A DNA stretch of 6,788 nt from Sandaracinaceae bacterium (GCA_012514415.1 JAAZAH010000086.1:1-6788), one strand, 5' to 3'. Counted from the first letter of the stretch, positions 1 through 6,266 are shown. Numbers and translations are program-made. Notes: generated from the sequence alone by a model not told the origin.

Positions 1-331
1 GCGCCATCGGGTTGGGCATCGTGCCGGCTTGCAGGACCTCACCGCGGACGATCCCGATTTCACGGAGCTGTGCGCGAAGTTCGCGGTTGTTCAAGATGGC
101 GACACGGACGGCGTCTTCGATATCGAGAGCGCCGTCGGTGAGGATCCGGCTTGCCTCTTCGGCGCTGATCGGATCGACCTCATGTCGAGCGAGGGCGTCG
201 AGGGAATCGACACGGGCCGCTTGCTCGATGCGGTGGAGATCCGAGCGGATCGAGCGGGAGATGCAGCCGCTCGAAACGAGCGCGAGCGCGAGCATCAAGA
301 GGGGTGAGGCGGTTCTACGGAGCGGAATCAT
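1..331 (-). CDS. TolC/CusC-family outer-membrane efflux lipoprotein, N-terminal part (3' end beyond window)
   Basis: The reverse strand reads open from an ATG at 331 to the left edge, giving 110 residues. Seen: an N-terminal export signal with two arginines (residues 5-6), a hydrophobic core (about 10-19) and Cys23 after Ser-Ser-Gly, which suggests a lipoprotein. Residues 69-110 carry the family signature: LDIEDAVRVAIL, then NNRELRAQ, then QAGTMPNP, matching the first helical hairpin of outer-membrane efflux factors (typically over 400 residues). Known role: the outer-membrane channel of tripartite RND pumps or type I exporters. Context: it follows a His-rich exported protein, so a heavy-metal CusC/CzcC-type channel is inferred; pump and adaptor genes would lie off the left edge. 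Start choice: ATG 331 has GGAGAA about 8 nt upstream and gives a clean signal peptide. In-frame ATGs at 358 and 367 also exist; the one at 367 overlaps the upstream stop codon as TGATG, a typical coupling arrangement. Confidence 0.85.
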   Translation of the reverse strand, partial: MIPLRRTASPLLMLALALVSSGCISRSIRSDLHRIEQAARVDSLDALARHEVDPISAEEASRILTDGALDIEDAVRVAILNNRELRAQLREIGIVRGEVLQAGTMPNPMA

Positions 332-366
332 TCTTGATTCTCCAGCTTGAGTTCCCATCGCTTCCA

Positions 367-894
367 TCACCTGTTTTCGGGGGCCTCAGACGGCCTCTTT
401 TCGTGCGCGCCTTCGTCGTTGGGGTCGAGCGCTCCCTCGCGCGGATGGGGCGGTTCGGAGGCGCTCTCATCGTGAGCGTCGCTCGTCTCGTGAGGGTGGG
501 CGTCTTTGGTGCCCGCGCCGTGATGCCCGTGTGCGTCGCCGTGCCCGTGATCGCCGTGATGCAGGTGATGTCCGTGATCGCCGTGATGCCCGTGTGCGTC
601 GCCGTGCCCGTGATCGCCGTGATGCAGGTGATGTCCGTGATGGCGACGATGCGCTTCTTCATCGACCTCGGGGAGCAAGCCCTCGAAAACACCCTCATCC
701 TCAGAGGGAAGGGGAAGCTCGGCGATCAGCGCGCGCTCGACTGGGGGCGCCGCGAGCAAAGCCGCCTCGGGTGAAGCAGGAGAGGAATCGGGAAACTCAT
801 GCGGGAGCGCCGCGGGGGCGCATCCCTTCAGCACGAGGGGCATCAAAAGCGTCGCCCAGCGCAAGGGGGACATCATGGGAGAAGGAACGCGCAT
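367..894 (-). CDS. Histidine-rich exported (probable lipo-) protein, putative periplasmic metal binder
   Basis: This encodes 175 residues if started at ATG 894; a TTG at 906 would add four, but neither has a convincing ribosome binding site. The N-terminus (MRVPSPMMSPLRW, then a hydrophobic stretch to Cys25) resembles a lipoprotein signal, though Lys at -2 of the Leu-Lys-Gly-Cys site is atypical. Residues 26-80 are rich in Pro, Ala and Glu. Residues 82-150 hold about 26 histidines in HGHH, HHGDHGHG and AHGHHG patterns; two identical 21-residue units arise from a perfect DNA tandem repeat. The tail is acidic, polar and probably disordered. I recognise no named family. Such His/Asp tracts commonly bind Zn, Ni, Co or Cu, so a periplasmic metal buffer or a feeder for the adjacent efflux system is inferred. 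Its stop overlaps a possible start of the TolC-family gene downstream, supporting one operon. Low-complexity antisense reading frames here are by-products of the repeat. Confidence 0.75.
   Translation of the reverse strand: MRVPSPMMSPLRWATLLMPLVLKGCAPAALPHEFPDSSPASPEAALLAAPPVERALIAELPLPSEDEGVFEGLLPEVDEEAHRRHHGHHLHHGDHGHGDAHGHHGDHGHHLHHGDHGHGDAHGHHGAGTKDAHPHETSDAHDESASEPPHPREGALDPNDEGAHEKRPSEAPENR
516..641. repeat. Perfect 2 x 63-bp in-frame tandem duplication in the His-rich gene
   Basis: Copies at 516-578 and 579-641 are identical base for base; flanking positions 515/578 and 579/642 differ. The unit is 21 codons, so it preserves the frame and doubles a block of about 10 histidines. Absence of synonymous differences suggests a recent event or ongoing homogenisation by slippage or recombination. 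Within each unit GTGAT and CCGTG submotifs recur, reflecting His/Gly/Asp codon repetition on the minus strand. Confidence 0.95.
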
Positions 895-1267
895 GGTCGT
901 ATCCAAGAAAGGGGTGAAAGGCTCTTAGAGTCCATAGGCGCGAGCGAATGAAATGCGACCGAGTTTTTTCTTGGCGCGAGCCAAAGCTCTCGGACGCGCG
1001 GGCGAATTGCACCGCCCAAGAGCCGATCCCCGGCTCCCATCCAACCAACGGCGGCGCGAGGGAAGGCATGGACCTCGAGAGCAAAATCCGCCTGAGCTCG
1101 TCTTGTTTTTTCGTGCGTTCGCGCGGATTCGGATGGCTCGTCGACGCTCTAGGTGCATTTAAGTTGCAAAAAGCCGATTAGCCCTCTTAATGCCCCGTCG
1201 AAGCTGGCGGATCGCGCGGCAGCCCCGTGCTCTCGCCTCCGAGACCCAGCGCTCGATTCTTCCGCCC
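895..1267. other. Divergent intergenic region between His-rich gene and ZIP-like gene
   Basis: No protein here resembles a known family; small reading frames on both strands lack ribosome binding sites. It must hold promoters for both divergent genes. Seen: a T-run at 965-969, then three close short hairpins (971-984 with a GCGA tetraloop, 1000-1017, 1020-1036), another T-run near 1105-1110, and a locally AT-rich patch at 1154-1180 that contains the TGCA dyad listed separately. No convincing -35/-10 pair could be picked on either strand. If the ZIP-like gene instead starts at 1190, this region ends at 1189. Confidence 0.6.
1154..1168. promoter_or_regulatory. Candidate operator dyad TGCA-N7-TGCA
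   Basis: TGCATTTAAGTTGCA is a 15-bp element with identical self-complementary TGCA ends and partial inner symmetry (5 of 7 half-site positions pair around the central base). Its size matches a 7-1-7 Fur/Zur-type box, and it sits in the only AT-rich patch between two putative metal-related genes. The sequence does not match a consensus I can name, so the regulatory role is a guess. Confidence 0.25.
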
Positions 1268-2845
1268 ATGCTCCCCGCAATCCTCACCGTCTCCCTCTCC
1301 GTCCTCGTTGGCGCAAGCCTCGCGCTCTTCGGGATCATGGAGCGGCGAAAGCTCGCGGCATCGATCGACTCCTTTGCGCTCTTCGCCTCGCTCGCCGTCG
1401 TACTCGGCCATCTTCTCCCGCATTCGATCACGGCGCTTGGGCTCTGGGCCATCGTTCCCTTCGCCCTTGCGCTCGGGCTCCCCACGCTTCTTGAGCGCGC
1501 GCTTGATCGCCGAGGCGGCCATGCCGGCCATGGGGCGGCACTCGAGCTCAGCTACCTTGGCCTACTTGTCCATCAATTCGGCGACGGCCTAGGTCTCGGA
1601 GTCTTTTCATCGGGCGCGCACGAGGGGCATCTCCATCTCGATCTCATGCTCGGGATCGGCGCCCATACCGTCCCGATCGCCACCTTGATGACGCGCGCCT
1701 ACCTCCATCAACGAGGTGCGCGTGCCGCCGCCATTCGAACCGTCGGGCTCGTCCTCGCGGGAGTCTTTGGCGTCGCCTTCGCGCATCGCCTCCCGGCCGA
1801 TCTCCTAAGCAAGGCCGATCCTTGGCTCTCTGCCGCGATCGGAGGGCTCCTTCTTCATATCGTCCTTCACGATCCAAGGAGTCCGAGTGAGCGCGGCGCC
1901 CCCTCGCGCGCGGCCGAGATCTTTGCTCTCGCCTTTGGCCTCGCGCTCCTCTTTCTCGGTGGCGGATACGACCATACGCACGGCACCGACGAGCCCGGTG
2001 CCACGATCGGCGCCTCTATCCTCCAGCTCCTCTTTGTCCTCAGTGGGCCGCTCGTCGTGGGGATCGTCACGCTCGAGGCGATCCGCCGATTTTTTCCCCG
2101 CAGAGCCGAAACGCTCCGACATCAGCTCGAGTCGCGTGGGCTTCCGGCGGCAGGCTTCTTTTTGGTGGCACTCGTCTTGTCGGCGCTTTTGCCGCCGCTT
2201 CATGCACTCGGAGCGATCGGAGGGATCGGCCTTGCCTCTCGCCTCGGGGAGAGACTTCGGCTTCGGGCTCGCGGCGGAGGGGCGCACGCTTCGCGGAGCC
2301 TCGGAGCGCAGCTCTTCATCGGCATTCTTCTCGCCGCCTATTTGATGCTCGTCGAGCTCAGCCGCCCTTATGCCTTCGCGCTCACGGGCGTGATCGCGCT
2401 CGCTTTCCCGCGGGCGCCGCTTGCGTTTCTACCGAGTGGATTCGCGTTCGCGCTCGGATCGGTCGAACTTGGGAGCACATCGCTCCGGCATTTTATCTTT
2501 GAAGCTCCAGGCGATCGGTTTTTTCAGGCCGAGAGCACGGCTGGGACCGGTCCCTTGCTTTTTGGGCTCGCGCTCACACTCTCGGTCGACTTTCCCGCGC
2601 TGCTGCGATCGCGCTCTCCAAGGCTCATCTTCGCGTTTTTTTATGCGCTCCTTCTTGGACAGCTCGCTTCGCTCATCGCACCGGCGCTTCCGTGGAGCCC
2701 TCCCGAACTCGCATCCATCGCGCAATACATCTTCAGCGCCCTCCTCCTCGTTCTCTTTTTTGCTCAGCTACTTCGGAGCGGCATCCGCGCCCTCCTCGAT
2801 GAGGTGTTTGGCGGGGAGAAGTGCGGCGCGCACGCGGAGCATTGA
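1268..2845 (+). CDS. Large polytopic membrane protein: ZIP-like metal transporter domain plus C-terminal membrane domain
   Basis: It encodes 525 residues from ATG 1268, chosen because hydrophobic segment 1 begins at once; an in-frame ATG at 1190 would add 26 Arg-rich residues. Neither start has a clear ribosome binding site. Residues 1-235 resemble ZIP (ZRT/IRT-like) transporters: a HLLPH motif (48-52), H-x3-D-G at 102-107 (HQFGDG), which is the ZIP TM4 metal motif, and H-x2-P at 133-136 in a TM5-like segment. The usual TM5 Glu after that His is Thr. His-bearing loops (GGHAGHG, AHEGHLHL, DHTHG) fit metal binding. Residues about 248-510 add several further membrane segments that I do not recognise; this roughly doubles a normal ZIP protein (about 250-300 residues). 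The tail contains Cys and His (KCGAHAEH). Divalent metal transport across the inner membrane is inferred; direction and substrate cannot be read. An alternative is a distant permease that only resembles ZIP locally. Confidence 0.7.
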   Translation: MLPAILTVSLSVLVGASLALFGIMERRKLAASIDSFALFASLAVVLGHLLPHSITALGLWAIVPFALALGLPTLLERALDRRGGHAGHGAALELSYLGLLVHQFGDGLGLGVFSSGAHEGHLHLDLMLGIGAHTVPIATLMTRAYLHQRGARAAAIRTVGLVLAGVFGVAFAHRLPADLLSKADPWLSAAIGGLLLHIVLHDPRSPSERGAPSRAAEIFALAFGLALLFLGGGYDHTHGTDEPGATIGASILQLLFVLSGPLVVGIVTLEAIRRFFPRRAETLRHQLESRGLPAAGFFLVALVLSALLPPLHALGAIGGIGLASRLGERLRLRARGGGAHASRSLGAQLFIGILLAAYLMLVELSRPYAFALTGVIALAFPRAPLAFLPSGFAFALGSVELGSTSLRHFIFEAPGDRFFQAESTAGTGPLLFGLALTLSVDFPALLRSRSPRLIFAFFYALLLGQLASLIAPALPWSPPELASIAQYIFSALLLVLFFAQLLRSGIRALLDEVFGGEKCGAHAEH

Positions 2846-3031
2846 GGCGAGCGTTCGCTCCACGGATTGAGCGCTCGCGCGATGTGCGCATTTCGTTTGG
2901 CCTTGCCGCGCTTGCAAGCAGCCGCCCAAAACCACAGGATGAAAGCGAAGTGGTGATCCGCCACTCCCCGCGCGGAATGCGCCGTCGTCGCGCGAAAATC
3001 GCGGCGGTTCATCCAAAAAGAAGGGATCAGG
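2846..3031. other. Intergenic gap, no gene identified
   Basis: It separates the ZIP-like gene from the SixA-like gene. A short GCGC-GATGT-GCGC stem at 2877-2889 followed by ATTTCGTTT could be a weak terminator, but four base pairs are not enough to call one. The end holds the AAGGGA ribosome binding site of the next gene (3021-3026). Confidence 0.5.
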
Positions 3032-3529
3032 ATGCGCGAACTCTATCTGATGCGGCACGGTCAAGCGGGCGTTCGCGGGAGTTACGAAGACGATCGCCTA
3101 CGGCCGCTCACCGAGGAAGGAAGGAAACGCAGCCTTCTCGCCGGGCGGGCGCTCAAGCGGCTCGAGATCAAACCGCGCCTCATCTTCACGAGCCCTCTCG
3201 TTCGCACGCATCAAACCGCCGAGATCGTCGCCAACGAGCTCGGCCTTTCGCAGCAACTTAAGACGCTCGATTCGCTCGCCATCGGCTCCGATCCCGGCGA
3301 TTTGCTCCGCGATCTCATCGAGGCTTTTGAAGAGGGAGGGCCCATTCTCGCGGTCGGGCACGAGCCCGATCTTGGTCTCTTTATCTCGTCGCTCATCTCG
3401 GCCGATGGATCGGCGCGGATGCGCGTCAAAAAGGGCGCCCTGATTCATCTGCGGCTGCTCCAAAGCGGCGAGGCGACGCTTCGCGCCCTCATCCCACCCA
3501 GAATACTCGACCAACTCGGCGCCGATTGA
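3032..3529 (+). CDS. sixA: SixA-like phosphohistidine phosphatase (histidine phosphatase superfamily)
   Basis: This is a 165-residue protein, the usual SixA size. Seen: the LMRHG motif at 6-10 with the catalytic His9 that becomes phosphorylated and Arg8 in the phosphate pocket; LTEEGRKRS at 26-34; FTSPLVRTHQTAEI at 52-65, with the conserved Arg58; and VGHEPDLG at 108-115 with the second catalytic His110. This set is typical of SixA among branch-1 histidine phosphatases. E. coli SixA dephosphorylates phosphohistidine on HPt domains (ArcB) and acts on the nitrogen PTS; the partner here is unknown. The protein is cytoplasmic, with no signal or membrane segment. ATG 3032 is supported by AAGGGA five bases upstream and by the N-terminal motif position. 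It is flanked by gaps of 186 and 132 bp, so it is probably its own transcription unit. Confidence 0.9.
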   Translation: MRELYLMRHGQAGVRGSYEDDRLRPLTEEGRKRSLLAGRALKRLEIKPRLIFTSPLVRTHQTAEIVANELGLSQQLKTLDSLAIGSDPGDLLRDLIEAFEEGGPILAVGHEPDLGLFISSLISADGSARMRVKKGALIHLRLLQSGEATLRALIPPRILDQLGAD

Positions 3530-3661
3530 GGTCGAACGAACGCTTGCGAAAGTGAAGGTGCGCGCCCACGCCCACGGGCAGTTCGCCGCGAGCCTGCTAG
3601 ACTATCCACCGCGCCGCGCACCTCGCTCGGCCCCCTTGGAAAGGAACGGGTAGTCTCATCC

Positions 3662-4828
3662 GTGATCCGGCCGCCGCTTTTTACGCCGCGCTTTCTCTAC
3701 CTCCTCTTCACGATCACCATCTTCGGTCTGTCATGGAGCAGCTATCTCATTCTACCGAAGTTTTTGCGTGAGGAGCTCAACGCGGCGCGCGATACGATCG
3801 GGTACATCGCCGCGATTCCGGGCATCAGCGCCGCCGTCGCCGCGCCGCTCATCGGGCGGCTTCTCGATCGCTACGGCCGTCAATATTTCTTTACGCTCGG
3901 CTGTCTCATCGTCGTGGGCACCTCGCTCGCTTTTCTCTTTGTCGATCGCGTGGGGCCGCTTCTTTATATCGCGCAGGCTATCCAGGGACTTGGCTTTCTC
4001 GTCGCCTTCAACGCCGCCTCCTCGCTCGGCGCTGATCTCGCCCCGCCGACGCGCATGGCCGAAGCGCTCGGCATCGTCGGCGCCTCCAACCTCATCATGA
4101 ACGCGGTCGCCCCGAGCATCGCCGAAGAGATCGCGAGCCGAGCGAGCTGGCAGCACGTCTTCATCTTCTGCGCGGTCATCGGCGGGCTGGCGACCCTGCT
4201 CACCTTTGGACTCCGCGACGTCCAGCACGCGCCGCAAGCGCTCGAGGCGCCAGTCAATCGTCGCCGCGCCTTCATGCGTCCGGGACTCGTCTCGCTCTAC
4301 GTCGGCACGATCGCCTTCGCTTTCGCCTTTGCGACCCTCTTCAATTTCCATCAGCCCTTTGCGCTCGAGGCCGGGATCACGGAGGTCAAGCCCTTCTTTA
4401 TCGGCTATACGATCACGGCCTTTTCGATGCGCGTCTTCTTCGGGCGGCTCGCCGATCGCTTGGGTGCGCTCCGCGTGACCACCGCCTCACTTCTCGCCTA
4501 TGCGGCCGTCCCCTCGCTCCTCGCTCTTCTTGGGCCCTCAAAGATCGGAGTCGTCGGCGCGGCGCTCGGCATCACGCACGGCATGCTCTATCCCGCCATG
4601 ACGGCGGCAGTCGTCGAGCGAGCGGGTGCGGCGCTCCGCGGCTCGGCCATCACGTATATGAACGGCTCCTTTCATCTCGGGATGGCCGCTGCGGGCATGG
4701 TCGCCGGCAACATCGCCGAGCGCTTCGGTTATACGGCGGCCTTTGTCGGCGCGTCGGCCGTGACGCTCACCGGCCTCCTCCTCGTCGTCTCCTTTCGAGA
4801 ACCGCCCTATCGCGAATCCTCCCCCTGA
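3662..4828 (+). CDS. Major facilitator superfamily (MFS) transporter
   Basis: A 388-residue protein with about 12 predicted membrane helices, the normal MFS size. Motif A is clear in the loop between helices 2 and 3: GRLLDRYGR at 65-73. A degenerate second copy, GRLADRLG, lies at 261-268 between helices 8 and 9, reflecting the duplicated six-helix halves. The helix 4-5 region (PPTRMAEALGIVGASN, 128-143, then a Pro at 151) resembles arabinose-efflux-permease/YfcJ-like exporters. A cytoplasmic Arg-rich linker (near 195-206) joins the halves. It is an inner-membrane secondary transporter, probably proton-coupled; substrate cannot be inferred. The start is GTG 3662; the best ribosome binding site (AAGGA, 3641-3645) is 16 nt away, farther than ideal, but no better in-frame start exists. 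A TG-C-TAGACT sequence at 3595-3603 could be an extended -10, without a matching -35. It may be cotranscribed with the F420-type gene 50 bp downstream. Confidence 0.9.
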   Translation: MIRPPLFTPRFLYLLFTITIFGLSWSSYLILPKFLREELNAARDTIGYIAAIPGISAAVAAPLIGRLLDRYGRQYFFTLGCLIVVGTSLAFLFVDRVGPLLYIAQAIQGLGFLVAFNAASSLGADLAPPTRMAEALGIVGASNLIMNAVAPSIAEEIASRASWQHVFIFCAVIGGLATLLTFGLRDVQHAPQALEAPVNRRRAFMRPGLVSLYVGTIAFAFAFATLFNFHQPFALEAGITEVKPFFIGYTITAFSMRVFFGRLADRLGALRVTTASLLAYAAVPSLLALLGPSKIGVVGAALGITHGMLYPAMTAAVVERAGAALRGSAITYMNGSFHLGMAAAGMVAGNIAERFGYTAAFVGASAVTLTGLLLVVSFREPPYRESSP

Positions 4829-4878
4829 GCGATATTGGGGATGGATTTAGACGCGGGTCATGATATGAGGAGCCCGCT

Positions 4879-5358
4879 GTGCTCAATCTATATCAACGTT
4901 TCGTCGACTGGTTCGCGGGTACGCCGTGGGGCGCTCAGATCGCAAGGCGCGCCGCCAACCGCGTCGATAAGGTTCTCATCAAGCTGACGAACGGCCGCAT
5001 CACCAGCGGCATCGGTACGGCCTATGGCGGCAAAATCGGTATGCTCCACTGCACGGGGGCCAAGTCCGGAAAGCCCCGCGAGGTTCCGCTCCTTTATACC
5101 GAACACAACGGGAACATCCTTCTTTTCGCCTCCAAGGGTGGCGATCCCGGAAATCCCGCGTGGTACTACAACCTCAAGGCTAATCCCGACTGCGTCTTCC
5201 AAAACAAAAAGGGGAAGACCGAGCGTCGCGCCCGCGAGGCCACCGACGAGGAACACGAGGCGCTCTTTAAGGTTTGCGTCGCGAACTATCCCGGCTACGC
5301 GGCTTACCAGGAGCGTGTCGAGCGCCGCATCCCGATCATGATCCTCGAGCCGCGCTGA
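4879..5358 (+). CDS. Ddn-like deazaflavin (F420)-dependent nitroreductase-family protein
   Basis: A 159-residue protein matching the FDOR-A/Ddn family, whose best-known member is the mycobacterial F420H2-dependent nitroreductase. Seen: an amphipathic N-terminus (VDWFAGTPWGAQ), the K-LTNGRITSG stretch (35-44), the cofactor-binding HCTGAKSGKPREVP (57-70), the FASKGGDPGNPAWYYNLKAN block (83-102) and a C-terminal YPGYAAYQERVERRIP segment (137-152). All fall in the order and spacing of the family. Known members bind F420H2 and reduce enones, quinones or nitro compounds; some also bind fatty acids or flavins. The start GTG 4879 is well supported by AGGAG six bases upstream. It lies 50 bp after the MFS gene and 45 bp before glyoxalase I, which suggests a detoxification operon. 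F420 dependence is by homology only; no F420 biosynthesis gene is in view. Confidence 0.88.
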   Translation: MLNLYQRFVDWFAGTPWGAQIARRAANRVDKVLIKLTNGRITSGIGTAYGGKIGMLHCTGAKSGKPREVPLLYTEHNGNILLFASKGGDPGNPAWYYNLKANPDCVFQNKKGKTERRAREATDEEHEALFKVCVANYPGYAAYQERVERRIPIMILEPR

Positions 5359-5369
5359 TGTAGGCGATT

Positions 5370-5408
5370 CGCATCTCCCCCATGAATCGATCATCATGGG
5401 GAGATGCG
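5370..5408 (+). promoter_or_regulatory. Long hairpin enclosing the glyoxalase start codon
   Basis: The left arm 5370-5385 and right arm 5394-5408 are complementary over 15 bp, with one extra C bulged in the left arm's C-run; the 8-nt loop is ATCGATCA. The right arm contains the purine run GGGGAG (5398-5403) and the ATG (5404-5406) of the glyoxalase gene, so folding in the mRNA would hide both. There is no U-run after it, so it is not a standard terminator for the gene upstream. Translational control or a protein-binding palindrome are possible. Confidence 0.6.
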
Positions 5409-5823
5409 CTATCTACACACGATGGTCAGAGTGAGGGATCTCGACGAATCCCTCGATTTTTACTGCAATAAACTCGGGCTCAAAGAGACGCGGCGCCACG
5501 AAAATAAAGAGGGGCGCTTTACGCTCGTCTACCTCTCGGCGCCCGACGACGACGGGCCCGAGCTCGAGCTTACGTACAACTGGGATCCCGAGGATTACGG
5601 ATCGGCGCGAAACTTCGGCCATATCGCCTATGAGGTGGACGATATCTACGCCGTCTGCGAGCGCCTCGAATCGATGGGCGTGACGATCAATCGCCCTCCG
5701 CGCGACGGACATATGGCGTTCATCCGCTCCCCCGATCAGATCTCAATCGAGCTCCTTCAGCGCGGCGAGCCGCTCCCCCCGAAGGAGCCTTGGGCGTCCA
5801 AGCCCAACATCGGCACGTGGTGA
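5404..5823 (+). CDS. gloA: Glyoxalase I (lactoylglutathione lyase)
   Basis: A 139-residue cytoplasmic metalloenzyme that isomerises the hemithioacetal of methylglyoxal and glutathione to S-lactoylglutathione. It resembles E. coli GloA along its length: MRYLHTMVRVRDLDESLDFY at 1-20, ELTYNW at 55-60, FGHIAYEVDD at 71-80 and IELL at 115-118. All four expected metal ligands are visible: His5, Glu55, His73 and Glu116. The sequence lacks the long insertions of Zn-dependent eukaryotic forms, so the Ni/Co-activated bacterial class is likely. ATG 5404 is required because His5 is a ligand; a later Met7 start would lose it. The GGGGAG purine run directly abuts the ATG, an unusually short spacing, and start and purine run lie inside a long inverted repeat. 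The C-terminus (PPKEPWASKPNIGTW) is somewhat longer than in E. coli. It shares direction with the F420-type gene and ends before a strong hairpin. Confidence 0.95.
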   Translation: MRYLHTMVRVRDLDESLDFYCNKLGLKETRRHENKEGRFTLVYLSAPDDDGPELELTYNWDPEDYGSARNFGHIAYEVDDIYAVCERLESMGVTINRPPRDGHMAFIRSPDQISIELLQRGEPLPPKEPWASKPNIGTW

Positions 5824-5831
5824 GGGTCCAA

Positions 5832-5866
5832 GCGCCCTAAGCTTCTCGCGCGCTTAGGGCGCGTTT
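5832..5866 (+). terminator. Intrinsic terminator after glyoxalase I
   Basis: A perfect 11-bp stem, GCGCCCTAAGC (5832-5842) with GCTTAGGGCGC (5852-5862), and a 9-nt loop are followed by GTTTCCCATTCTCTTTC, a pyrimidine-rich but interrupted T-tract. It lies 8 bases past the glyoxalase stop and before the convergent thioredoxin-like gene. On the minus strand the hairpin is followed by TTGGACCC, so it serves mainly the plus strand. Confidence 0.75.
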
Positions 5867-5891
5867 CCCATTCTCTTTCGTCTCGCCTCGG

Positions 5892-6239
5892 CTATTCGCC
5901 GATGACGCGCTTCAGTCGATTGGCGAGTCGCTCAATGCCAAGGCCGGCAAAATCACGCTCGCGCTTCCCGTCTTTGTAGATCACATTGAACGGGAGCGTA
6001 TCGAGCTCGGCAATCCACGGATTTTCGCGCTTGAACTCGATGAGACCGCGCGTCTTTAGATCGATCTTGCCGAAGCGGACGTTCTTGAATTCGTGGTCGC
6101 CCGCAAGGTAGGCGCGGAGCTCTTCGTCCCATGCGTTGCACGAGACGCAATCGTTTTTGCCGATGATGAGATGTGCGACGCCGGGGCTTTCGATGAATTC
6201 ACGCCAGTTATCGGGGCCTAGCTGCTGGATTTCCGCCAT
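5892..6239 (-). CDS. Small thioredoxin-fold protein with CVSC motif
   Basis: A 115-residue protein, thioredoxin-sized, without a signal peptide, so cytoplasmic. Seen: a short N-terminal region, a strand (VAHLIIGK, 21-28), then the redox motif Cys31-Val-Ser-Cys34 followed by a helix (NAWDEELRAYL), a central strand (VRFGKIDL, 54-61), and a TLPFNVIYKDGK segment (81-92) whose Pro83 is at the cis-proline position opposite the active site. The typical WCGPC is replaced by DCVSC, which should change the redox potential and partner choice. It lies 74 bp downstream of the peroxiredoxin gene on the same strand, separated by a hairpin. A role as reductant of that peroxiredoxin is inferred from context. 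The start ATG 6239 is preceded by a purine-rich stretch (AAGAGAGAAGAGAGAC), which includes a plausible GAGAG ribosome binding site. No close named family is recognised. Confidence 0.8.
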   Translation of the reverse strand: MAEIQQLGPDNWREFIESPGVAHLIIGKNDCVSCNAWDEELRAYLAGDHEFKNVRFGKIDLKTRGLIEFKRENPWIAELDTLPFNVIYKDGKRERDFAGLGIERLANRLKRVIGE

Positions 6240-6266
6240 AATTGTCTCTCTTCTCTCTTAAATAAC

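Noticed and set aside
12..350. Plus-strand reading frames at 12-350 and 29-307
   Set aside because: They lie antisense to the clear TolC-family coding sequence, have no ribosome binding site and no recognisable domain.
304..774. Plus-strand frame with VAVPVIAVMQVMSV repeats resembling a membrane protein
   Set aside because: The repeat is the reverse reading of the His codon tract in the minus-strand gene; flanks are Arg-rich and show no protein-like pattern.
948..1181. 77-residue plus-strand frame in the divergent region
   Set aside because: No ribosome binding site, no recognisable domain, mixed composition; it overlaps the candidate regulatory patch.
1164..1192. TTGCAA-N17-TTAATG as a promoter for the ZIP-like gene
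   Set aside because: The -10 match is poor and would sit on the alternative start codon at 1190, so it was not called.
1867..2345. Arg/Ser-rich frames on both strands inside the ZIP-like gene
   Set aside because: Typical shifted-frame shadows of a GC-rich membrane protein gene; no domain seen.
3752..4351. 199-residue minus-strand frame rich in Arg, Glu and Asp
   Set aside because: It is antisense to the MFS transporter, whose motifs and helices are unmistakable.
4834..4872. TTGGGG-N18-CATGAT as a promoter for the F420-type gene
   Set aside because: Transcription would begin on or past the AGGAG ribosome binding site, so it could not serve that start.
4888..5397. Minus-strand 169-residue frame opposite the F420-type gene
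   Set aside because: Antisense shadow of a gene with clear family motifs.
5382..5471. Possible 29-codon upstream frame starting in the hairpin and overlapping gloA
   Set aside because: It has no ribosome binding site and its sequence is an out-of-frame reading of gloA; probably chance.
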